DNA from: Sulfurimonas sp. UBA6014
GTDB lineage: Bacteria; Campylobacterota; Campylobacteria; Campylobacterales; Sulfurimonadaceae
Direction of reading: 5' to 3'
Length of the DNA: 9,114 bases
Assembly (NCBI GenBank): GCA_002428085.1
Contig: DJAA01000061.1
Coordinates: forward strand, 1 to 9,114
Within the stretch, counting starts at the first letter, position 1. The number at the start of each line of letters is the position of its first letter. The notes beneath the pieces are model-generated. The model had not been told where the DNA came from. It was given only the letters and a program-made list of their open reading frames with translations, and ran no database searches. Below are positions 1 to 5,950 of the stretch, piece by piece. A program made the translations under genes and the position numbers.

Positions 1-9
1 GAACATAGT

Positions 10-38
10 GAAGCAATCTACAAACGATGGATTGCTTC
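10..38. repeat. Inverted repeat joining copy 1 to a truncated inverted repeat copy at the window edge
   Basis: GAAGCAATC (10-18) and GATTGCTTC (30-38) are perfect 9-bp complements around an 11-base centre; two further G/T pairs would extend the stem in RNA. The left arm looks like the end of a third, diverged copy of the same repeat in opposite orientation, cut by the start of the window. Confidence 0.6.
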
Positions 39-54
39 GTTCCTCGCAATGACG
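26..54 (+). repeat. Short dispersed repeat, copy 1 (29 bp)
   Basis: It begins GATGGATTGCTTCG and ends CTCGCAATGACG, and is identical over all 29 bp to the copy at 81-109. Within it ATTGC and GCAAT can pair as a 5-bp stem around a 10-nt loop. It belongs in look to a GTCATTGCGAG...GAAGCAATC-type repeat seen in non-coding DNA of many unrelated bacteria (from memory). It lies 86 bp past the end of the last gene. Confidence 0.85.
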
Positions 55-80
55 GTGCTTTTGATTTACAATAATAGTTT

Positions 81-109
81 GATGGATTGCTTCGTTCCTC
101 GCAATGACG
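81..109 (+). repeat. Short dispersed repeat, copy 2 (29 bp)
   Basis: An exact copy of 26-54 in the same orientation, with a 55-bp period and a 26-bp unrelated AT-rich spacer between them. The flanks diverge immediately on both sides, which sets the repeat unit at 29 bp here. Confidence 0.85.
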
Positions 110-139
110 AGCTGGTTGGCGATGATGGGTTGGTTGGGG

Positions 140-1246
140 TTAGGGTTTCGAGGTTTCTTTGAGCGTTTTTATCAATTGTGTTAGTTCTTCGTAAAATCTC
201 TCTTGTCTGTAAAAATAGGCTAATGCACTGATGTGTTTGGCGTCAAAATGTAAGGTCTCAAACTTTTGGACTGCTTCAATGATACTTTGGGCTGTTTGGT
301 GTGAAAAATGGATGCCGCTTATGCCGTCTTGGATGGTCTCTTTGGTGGCACCTTGGTTTAAGGCGATGACGGGAGTGCCACATGAGAGCGCTTCTATGGG
401 GACGATGCCGAAATCTTCGACTGCGGCATAAACAAAGGCTTTGGCTTTTTGCATGAAGTGTATTAAGGTTTTTTTGTCTTGGTAACCTAGGAGTGTGACG
501 TTCTCTTTTGCGATGGCTTGGATGGCTTGGAACTCTTCGCCGCTGCCGATGACATAGAGTTTTTTATGGGGCATTTCGTTGAAGGCTTCTACGATGAGTT
601 TGGTTTTTTTGTAAGGGACAAGCCTTGAAGCAGTGAGATAAAAATCCTCTTTTTCTTCGCAGAGGGTGAAGTTTTTGGTGTCAACTGGCGGATAAAGCAC
701 TTGACTTGATCTGCCGTAGGTTTTTTCGATTCTCTGCTGGACAAAACGGGAGTTTGCTAGAAAAAAGTCCACTCTTGACGCGGTATTTTTGTCCCACTTT
801 CTGATGAAGCTGAGCGTTTGTCTTACAAGAAACTTTTTAGGTTGTTTGAGATGGGCAGTGTAGGTCTCAAACAGGTCCCATGCGTAGCGGATGGGAGTGT
901 GGCAGTAAGAGATATGGAGTTGGTTTTTGGTTGTCTTAACCCCTTTTGCCACTGCCCATGAAGAGCTGATGACAAGGTCGTACGCGCTTACATCTAGGCT
1001 CTCTATGGCAAATGGAAAAAAAAGGAGGTAGTTTCTGAAATGTTTTTTTGCAAAAGGGAGATTTTGCAAAAAGGAGGTTTTTGCATGTTTGCCAGACAAA
1101 ACAGCCGCTCTCTCCTCATCATTTAAAAAATCTACAAGGGAAAAAACATCGGCATCTGGAAAAACATCAAGCATTGCACGAAGAACTTTCTCTGCCCCTG
1201 CATCGGTGACTAACCAGTCATGGACGATGGCTATTTTTTCTTTCAT
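140..1246 (-). CDS. GT4-family (GT-B) glycosyltransferase, probable mannosyl- or D-rhamnosyltransferase
   Basis: It is predicted to add a hexose from a nucleotide sugar (GDP-mannose, or the GDP-rhamnose made by its neighbours) to the lipid-linked oligosaccharide on the cytoplasmic face of the inner membrane. The 368 residues show a GT-B fold. The N-terminal acceptor domain begins IAIVHDWLVTDAGAEKVL (5-22) and contains YCHTPIRYAWD (114-124), a motif I associate with WbaZ/WbpZ-like mannosyl/rhamnosyltransferases. The C-terminal donor domain has SRLVPYKKTKLIVEAF (207-222), GSGEE (234-238) and the retaining-enzyme EX7E motif EDFGIVPIE (E277, E285) followed by ALSCGTPVIALNQGATKE. There is no membrane helix. 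The ATG is backed by AAAAGGAGT with 5-nt spacing. It lies 95 nt after the transferase gene, the largest gap in the cluster, and is the last gene before a repeat-rich non-coding stretch. The family is secure; donor and linkage are inferred. Confidence 0.9.
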   Translation of the reverse strand: MKEKIAIVHDWLVTDAGAEKVLRAMLDVFPDADVFSLVDFLNDEERAAVLSGKHAKTSFLQNLPFAKKHFRNYLLFFPFAIESLDVSAYDLVISSSWAVAKGVKTTKNQLHISYCHTPIRYAWDLFETYTAHLKQPKKFLVRQTLSFIRKWDKNTASRVDFFLANSRFVQQRIEKTYGRSSQVLYPPVDTKNFTLCEEKEDFYLTASRLVPYKKTKLIVEAFNEMPHKKLYVIGSGEEFQAIQAIAKENVTLLGYQDKKTLIHFMQKAKAFVYAAVEDFGIVPIEALSCGTPVIALNQGATKETIQDGISGIHFSHQTAQSIIEAVQKFETLHFDAKHISALAYFYRQERFYEELTQLIKTLKETSKP

Positions 1247-1341
1247 GAGGGACTCCTTTTAGGATTTTTGTTTTGCGTTGCGTGCGCTCTTTTTGGGCTA
1301 TTGCAAACTTTACTGTACTCTCTTGTTTTATACAAAGAGCT
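1247..1341 (-). other. 95-nt intergenic gap between the initiating transferase and GT4 genes
   Basis: This is the only sizeable gap between genes in the cluster. It holds the strong Shine-Dalgarno site above, a weak bulged hairpin (CTCTT...AAGAG near 1321-1340) without a T-run, and a TATAAA hexamer at 1327-1332 that could be an internal -10 element. No terminator is evident, so read-through from the upstream genes is likely. Confidence 0.5.
1252..1257 (-). promoter_or_regulatory. Strong ribosome-binding site of the GT4 glycosyltransferase gene
   Basis: AGGAGT, preceded by AAAA, on the minus strand with 5 nt to the ATG. It is the best Shine-Dalgarno match in the polysaccharide block, where gmd has only AAGG and rmd and the transferase have almost none. 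It suggests independent initiation for this gene after the 95-nt gap. Confidence 0.6.
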
Positions 1342-2676
1342 TTATCTCGCACCCACTTTTGATAAAACAACTTTGATGGTTTTGAGAAAAATCACGAAAT
1401 CCATCCAGAGCGACCAGTTTCTTATGTACCAAATATCTAGCCCCACTCTTTGGTCAAAAGGGAGGTCATTTCTTCCGCTGACTTGCCAAAGTCCTGTGAT
1501 GCCTGGGGCTACTTTAAGGATGAGTTCTTGGTTGTGTGAACCTATTTTTTGGCTCTCTTGGCTCATATAAGGGCGTGGACCGATGAGATTCATCTCTCCT
1601 TTGAGGATGTTGTAAAATTGAGGAAGCTCATCGAGGGAAGTGGCTCGTAAAAATTTGCCTACTTTTGTCACTCTTGGGTCACTTTTGTACTTATGAAAAA
1701 TTTTATAATTTTCTATCTCTTGGGGGTTTTCTTGGAGATATTTTTTTAAAATCGTATCGGAGTTTTCATACATACTTCTATATTTGTAGCACTCAAAAAG
1801 TTTTGAATTTTTACCGAGTCTTTTTTGCTTAAAGAGGGCATTTCCGTGGGAATCGCGCTTAATCAAGATGACAATAATCGCATGGACAAAAAGGACAAGG
1901 GGAAGAAGCAGCAAGACTAAAAATCTCTCAAAAATGTATTTTATAAAAATATTTTTCAGGTTTAGGAGTCTATTTTCGATATAAAAAGCAGAGAGCCTGA
2001 TGTTTGAATAGCTTATCATCTGCGCATGAGAGAAATCTATCGTTTCAATGTACGGAAGGACGTAGATATCTTTTGTTTGGTGTGTGTAGGCACTGATGAT
2101 TTTTTCTAGCTCTTGGGCAGTATATTTTTTTGAAGAGATAAGCACCATGTCGAAGTTTTGCTCGGCTATTTTGTAGCCGAGATACCAGTTTTTTTCTATC
2201 TCTTGTTTGAAAATCTCGTATTTTTCCTCGTCTGCAAGGATTTTGACCCGTAATTTAAAAAAATCAAATCGAAAAAGGAGTTCTTTGGTGATTCTCTTTG
2301 CAAGTGGGACCAAAACAAGAGCTACTAAAAAAAATATCACGATAAAAAGTCTGGAGTAGTCATGTGAGGCTTTTGAGAGGGTGATAAAGGTTAAAATCGT
2401 CATAAAAGAGTACAAAAGAGCTTGAAAAATTTTGTTAATATCACTCCAATAATCGTATCTTTTTGTGTAAATCTTCTCATAAATAAACAAAAATAAAACG
2501 ACCAAAATCATCCAAGAGTACTCATGAGCCGAGCCATGAAATGCAGGGAGTTGTGTTAAGAAATCTGTTCTTACAAAACTTGCGATATAAAGAGCCAAAA
2601 GAAGGACAAAGTAGTCAAGTGTGATAAGGATAAGGGCTAGAAAATACTCCCAAAGGTGGCTGGTACGCTGTTTCAT
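1342..2676 (-). CDS. Polyprenyl-phosphate hexose-1-phosphate transferase (WbaP/WcaJ-type initiating glycosylphosphotransferase)
   Basis: It starts assembly of a surface-glycan repeat unit by moving a sugar-1-phosphate from a nucleotide sugar to undecaprenyl phosphate at the inner membrane. From the ATG it is 444 residues. Four N-terminal membrane helices lie at about 11-34, 53-69, 85-103 and 109-126. A soluble Rossmann-like region spans about 140-235. A reentrant/fifth hydrophobic helix (about 250-273) leads into the catalytic domain with QKRLGKNSKLFECYKYRSM (284-302), DPRVTKVGKFLRATSLDELP (333-352; catalytic D349-E350), GPRPY (366-370) and PGITGLWQVSGRND (392-405). It ends in VGAR, a usual family ending. 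An in-frame TTG at 2691 would add five residues and overlap rmd by 11 nt. Neither start has a good Shine-Dalgarno site; I prefer the ATG, 4 nt after the rmd stop. The 5' half is clearly more AT-rich than the secretion genes. Which sugar (Gal, Glc, GlcNAc or other) is transferred cannot be told. Confidence 0.9.
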   Translation of the reverse strand: MKQRTSHLWEYFLALILITLDYFVLLLALYIASFVRTDFLTQLPAFHGSAHEYSWMILVVLFLFIYEKIYTKRYDYWSDINKIFQALLYSFMTILTFITLSKASHDYSRLFIVIFFLVALVLVPLAKRITKELLFRFDFFKLRVKILADEEKYEIFKQEIEKNWYLGYKIAEQNFDMVLISSKKYTAQELEKIISAYTHQTKDIYVLPYIETIDFSHAQMISYSNIRLSAFYIENRLLNLKNIFIKYIFERFLVLLLLPLVLFVHAIIVILIKRDSHGNALFKQKRLGKNSKLFECYKYRSMYENSDTILKKYLQENPQEIENYKIFHKYKSDPRVTKVGKFLRATSLDELPQFYNILKGEMNLIGPRPYMSQESQKIGSHNQELILKVAPGITGLWQVSGRNDLPFDQRVGLDIWYIRNWSLWMDFVIFLKTIKVVLSKVGAR

Positions 2677-2680
2677 GACG

Positions 2681-3559
2681 CTAGGCTTCAAACATTTCTT
2701 GGAGTGTTTGCTTCAAATCTTTGAGCTTTACTTCGCCAATAGCCTCAAAGAGCTTCTTAGAAGAGCCTGTTAAGCTCTTGATTTCATCTTTTCTTACAAA
2801 AGCAGCGTTGACATCCACTTGTATGGTGTAGCCAGCGATAGTGTTCATGGTTTCTATGACGTCGAGAAGTTTTATCCCTCTGTTGGTTGCGATGTTGAGC
2901 ACTTGGCTTTTTGTGTCGCACTCAAGAAGTCTTTTATACACTTCGCACACAAAACTGACATCATTAAATTCTCTTTGTACATCAAGATTTCCAAGTTCTA
3001 TGTTTTGCTTTTTTTCTTTAAAATGCTTCACTATTTTTGGTATCAAAAAGTGCTCACCCTGACCGATTCCTGTATAGTTAAATGGTCTGGTGATTAAGAT
3101 ATTGAGTGCTTCAAAATACCCTCTTGCTAAGCACTCCATGGCATATTTGCTTGCCCCGTAGTGGTTTGAAGGTTTAGCGCAAAGAGATTCATCCAGCACC
3201 TCTAGGCCCTGATTGCCATAGGCTGTGGCACTGCTAGCTAGGATGATTTTGCGAGGGTTGAGTCCTAGTTCCACACAACTCTCTAAAATATTGAGTGTGC
3301 CGATGGTGTTGACATGGTAGAGCTCTTCGCTCTTTCCATGTGCGGCAAAGGAGATGCCCGAGAGGTGTATCAAAAAATCGGGTTGAAAGATTTGCAGTAC
3401 TGTTTGAATCTCTTTTTTGTGTGTGATATCGCACTTATGTTTTTTTTGGCTACTATGAACAAGGGAGGTTCCATGCACATCATATCCCTGCTCTGTGAGA
3501 TATACGGCGAGGTGTGTGCCTGTAAAACTATCGATGCCTGTAATCAAAACTTTTTTCAT
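2681..3559 (-). CDS. rmd: NAD(P)-dependent SDR reductase, probable GDP-6-deoxy-D-lyxo-4-hexulose (4-keto-rhamnose) reductase
   Basis: It probably reduces the 4-keto group of the Gmd product to give GDP-D-rhamnose. The 292-residue extended SDR has a Rossmann loop TGIDSFTGTHL (7-17), S110 in SSATAYG, and the catalytic pair Y134/K138 in HYGASKYAME. RPFNYTGIGQGEHFLIPKI (158-176) and LGNLDVQREFNDVSFV (189-204) are blocks I associate with Rmd-type reductases rather than with GDP-fucose synthase, which is longer (about 320 residues) and has a different N-terminal loop. The middle glycine of the usual GxxGxxG is serine (S11). The gene starts 3 nt after the gmd stop with no clear Shine-Dalgarno site, so translational coupling is likely, and it ends 4 nt before the ATG of the next gene. 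Its position directly behind gmd supports the role. A general 4-reductase for another GDP-sugar remains possible. Confidence 0.8.
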   Translation of the reverse strand: MKKVLITGIDSFTGTHLAVYLTEQGYDVHGTSLVHSSQKKHKCDITHKKEIQTVLQIFQPDFLIHLSGISFAAHGKSEELYHVNTIGTLNILESCVELGLNPRKIILASSATAYGNQGLEVLDESLCAKPSNHYGASKYAMECLARGYFEALNILITRPFNYTGIGQGEHFLIPKIVKHFKEKKQNIELGNLDVQREFNDVSFVCEVYKRLLECDTKSQVLNIATNRGIKLLDVIETMNTIAGYTIQVDVNAAFVRKDEIKSLTGSSKKLFEAIGEVKLKDLKQTLQEMFEA

Positions 3560-3562
3560 GGA

Positions 3563-4597
3563 CTAAAAACTAAATCCAGTTGCATTACGTCGTAAATCCT
3601 CTTGAATCATCTTCGCGCAAAGCTCTTCAAGGGTACATTTTGGCGCCCAGCCTAAAATCTCTTTTGCTTTTTGCGGGTTTCCTATGAGGAGATCAACTTC
3701 GCATGGTCTATAAAATTTCGGGTTAATTTTAACAAGTGTTTTGCCTGTGGCTTTATCGACTGCTGTTTCATTTTCTTCAATGCCGCTAAACTCTAGCTCA
3801 ATACCAACAGCTTTAAATGCCATGGTAACGAAATCTCTGACTGTTTCTGTGCGGTTCGTTGCTAGGACATACGTATCAGGTTTTTGGGCTTGAAGCATAA
3901 GATACATCCCCTCAACATACTCTTTGGCAAATCCCCAGTCTCTTTTTGCGTCCATATTTCCAAGTTCTAAACACTCAAGTTTGCCCAGCTTAATTTTTGC
4001 TACGCTGTCGGTGATTTTTCTCGTGACAAACTCTCTGCCTCTTAGAGGAGATTCATGGTTAAAAAGTATGCCGCTGCAGGCGAACATATCGTAAGATTCC
4101 CTATAATTTACAACCATCCAATGGGCGTACAATTTTGCAACACCATAAGGGCTTCGCGGGTAAAAAGGAGTTTTTTCAGACTGTGGTACCTCTTGGACAA
4201 GTCCAAACATTTCAGAGGTACTGGCTTGATAAAACTTGATGCTTGGGTTTACAATGCGGATGGCTTCAAGCAAATGAACGCAACCCAAACCTGTAATGTG
4301 TGCGGTTGCAAGGGGCTGCGCAAAGGAAACGCCCACAAAACTTTGTGCAGCAAGGTTGTAAATCTCATCGGGAGCAACCTCTTTTACCATGTGAATCGTG
4401 TTTGCTTGGTCAGTTAAATCGTACTCAATGAGGTAAAGGTTTGGATGGTTTTGTATCCCCAACTCCTCGATTCTCCAGAAATTCACCGAGGAGGTGCGTC
4501 TGTAGGCTCCATAAACTTCATACCCTTTTTCTAAAAGCAACTCGGCAAGGTACGCTCCATCTTGCCCTGTTATGCCTGTTATGATTGCTTTTTTCAT
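3563..4597 (-). CDS. gmd: GDP-mannose 4,6-dehydratase
   Basis: It converts GDP-D-mannose to GDP-4-keto-6-deoxy-D-mannose using bound NADP+, the entry step to GDP-D-rhamnose, GDP-L-fucose, GDP-colitose and GDP-perosamine. The 344-residue extended SDR opens with the dinucleotide loop TGITGQDGAYLAELL (7-21) and the arginine pair of AYRRTSSVN (31-39). Catalytic residues appear as T127 and E129 in STSEMFG and Y151/K155 in PRSPYGVAK. The conserved LFNHESPLRGREFVTRKI (178-195) and LGNMDAKRDWGFA (212-224) blocks are intact. It resembles the Gmd of the Pseudomonas A-band (D-rhamnan) pathway more than the fucose-pathway type, judged from memory of those sequences. A weak AAGG lies 6 nt before the ATG. 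It starts 27 nt after the TolC gene stops and ends 3 nt before the reductase gene, which likely uses its product. Gmd-like enzymes acting on GDP-manno-heptose occur in Campylobacter, so the substrate is very probable but not certain. Confidence 0.95.
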   Translation of the reverse strand: MKKAIITGITGQDGAYLAELLLEKGYEVYGAYRRTSSVNFWRIEELGIQNHPNLYLIEYDLTDQANTIHMVKEVAPDEIYNLAAQSFVGVSFAQPLATAHITGLGCVHLLEAIRIVNPSIKFYQASTSEMFGLVQEVPQSEKTPFYPRSPYGVAKLYAHWMVVNYRESYDMFACSGILFNHESPLRGREFVTRKITDSVAKIKLGKLECLELGNMDAKRDWGFAKEYVEGMYLMLQAQKPDTYVLATNRTETVRDFVTMAFKAVGIELEFSGIEENETAVDKATGKTLVKINPKFYRPCEVDLLIGNPQKAKEILGWAPKCTLEELCAKMIQEDLRRNATGFSF

Positions 4598-4624
4598 TTT
4601 TTGCCTTTTTGCTAAATTCTCATA

Positions 4625-5950
4625 TTATTTCACTATTTTATCAAGTAAACTTATATTTTCAAAATCATTTGTCACGATTAAGAGTCCTAAATAGGCATTT
4701 ACTACTTCGTGAATATTTTCAAAATATTTGTACTTGACATCATAAAGTTTTGTTCTGGCATCGTTTAAGTCTATGATGCTTTTTAAGCCATGGTCATACC
4801 CTTGTTCTATCGCATTGAGATACAACTCTGCTGATTCTAAAGCGTTTTTGTACATGGAGACGGACTCTATGGAAGTGTTTAAAAACGCTGTGTATTCATT
4901 ATATTGCACCTGTGCTTGTTTTTTGGCATCGAGTAAATCTTCTTTTGCAGCTTTGCTCATAAGTTCTGCTGAAGTAACAGAAGAGGAGACCATTCCACCG
5001 CTATAAATAGGAATATTTAGAACAACCATGACCTGCTGTATGGTGTTATAGTAAGAGTCTGCGACGGGGTCATCTGTCTCGTACTTGGAGATGGAGCCTT
5101 CTAAGTCAAGCCTTGGGAGGTGCGCATCCCAAGCATTTTCTGTTTGCTCTTCTGAGAGTTGTAGGGAAACCTGTGCTTGCAAGACTTTAAGATTTTTCTT
5201 AAAATCATCCGTTTGAACAATTGTGTCTCGCATATTTTTCATATTTTGCAAAGACTCCTTTGAAAAATCGAGACTCGGCAAAACATACGCTTCATCGCCA
5301 ATAAACTGCGTGAGCTTGAGCTCATTGACTTTATGCAACTTTTTTTCTTTCTCTAAGTCTATCAGTGAAGAGCTATACTCTGCTTGCATTTGAAGCAAAT
5401 CCATTTTGTTGGCAAGGTTCATGTCATACTGTTTTGTTAGGATGTCGAGTTTGGATTTGTTATAGGTGAGATAAGACTCATACAACTCTATTTTGTTGTT
5501 GGATTTTAATAATTCGAGATAAATTTTAAAAACAGTTTGCGCCAACTCCTCTTTTTTAAGGGCTGATTCTATCTCGTAGAGTTTGCTACGAGATGTTTGC
5601 ATAGCAATTCTTGAGTACAAATCGGCGTTGTAAAGTGACTGCCTGAGAGACAAAGTGTAGTTGAGAAGTCCTTGTCTGACATGGTCGCCTGAGGGGTTAT
5701 AATTTGGGTTATACTCATAATCAGACTTTTTATAGTTTGCAGAAAAATTGATTTGAGGGTAAAGTCTAGCGTACTCTTGGTTGATTTTCTCTTGCGCTGA
5801 TTTGGCTTGAAACTGCAAAGATTTGATTGCATTTGCATTTGCAAGGGCGAGCTCATAAACCTTTGAGAAGTTCAAGAGCTCTGCTGATATGCCAGAGGTT
5901 ACAAAAAAAGCAGCCAAAAAAACTGCTTTTATCAGTTGATTACTCTTCAT
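4625..5950 (-). CDS. TolC-family outer-membrane channel of the type I secretion system (PrtF/SapF-like)
   Basis: This is the outer-membrane exit duct that completes the secretion apparatus. The 441-residue precursor begins with a Sec signal peptide (basic MKSNQLIK, hydrophobic AVFLAAFFVTSG, likely cleavage ISA|E after residue 23). The mature part is almost wholly alpha-helical with the internal duplication typical of TolC: LRQSLYNADLYSRI (about 102-115) in the first half corresponds to LNIPIYSGGMVSSSV (311-325) in the second. The latter contains the IPxYSGG element common in this family. Long heptad-like helices lie at about 120-215 and 325-425. The ATG sits inside the end of the HlyD gene (11-nt overlap) and is supported by AGGGAG 8 nt upstream. 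Having its own TolC protein, rather than sharing a housekeeping one, implies a dedicated exporter. Substrate specificity cannot be read from this gene. Confidence 0.93.
   Translation of the reverse strand: MKSNQLIKAVFLAAFFVTSGISAELLNFSKVYELALANANAIKSLQFQAKSAQEKINQEYARLYPQINFSANYKKSDYEYNPNYNPSGDHVRQGLLNYTLSLRQSLYNADLYSRIAMQTSRSKLYEIESALKKEELAQTVFKIYLELLKSNNKIELYESYLTYNKSKLDILTKQYDMNLANKMDLLQMQAEYSSSLIDLEKEKKLHKVNELKLTQFIGDEAYVLPSLDFSKESLQNMKNMRDTIVQTDDFKKNLKVLQAQVSLQLSEEQTENAWDAHLPRLDLEGSISKYETDDPVADSYYNTIQQVMVVLNIPIYSGGMVSSSVTSAELMSKAAKEDLLDAKKQAQVQYNEYTAFLNTSIESVSMYKNALESAELYLNAIEQGYDHGLKSIIDLNDARTKLYDVKYKYFENIHEVVNAYLGLLIVTNDFENISLLDKIVK

Larger units (their letters stand above)
1..139. other. 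Repeat-bearing non-coding tail downstream of the gene cluster
   Basis: No gene is supported here. It holds two direct repeat copies, the inverted remnant and a G/T-rich stretch (110-145) next to the GT4 stop codon. There is no hairpin followed by a T-run on the minus strand, so where transcription of the operon ends is not clear; the repeat hairpins are the only structured candidates. Confidence 0.7.

Noticed and set aside
26..109. Reading the two 29-bp repeats as a CRISPR array
   Set aside because: Only two copies with a 26-bp spacer, an inverted third remnant, no cas genes, and the unit resembles a widespread dispersed palindromic repeat.
120..150. Telomere-like G/T-rich stretch (GGGTTGGTTGGGGTTAGGG)
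   Set aside because: Partly overlaps the 3' end of the glycosyltransferase gene, is short and irregular, and such a function has no support in this bacterial context.
1220..1570. Plus-strand open frame of 116 codons across the transferase/glycosyltransferase junction
   Set aside because: Most of it is antisense to the conserved C-terminal catalytic domain of the initiating transferase, its product resembles no known family, and it has no good Shine-Dalgarno site.
2677..2691. TTG start for the initiating transferase, five codons upstream
   Set aside because: TTG is a rarer start, no better Shine-Dalgarno site precedes it, and it would overlap rmd; the ATG 4 nt after the rmd stop is simpler. 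The difference is only five residues.
4055..4417. Plus-strand open frame of 120 codons, with several cysteines, inside gmd
   Set aside because: Entirely antisense to the most conserved part of Gmd; the cysteines are a by-product of the complementary codons.
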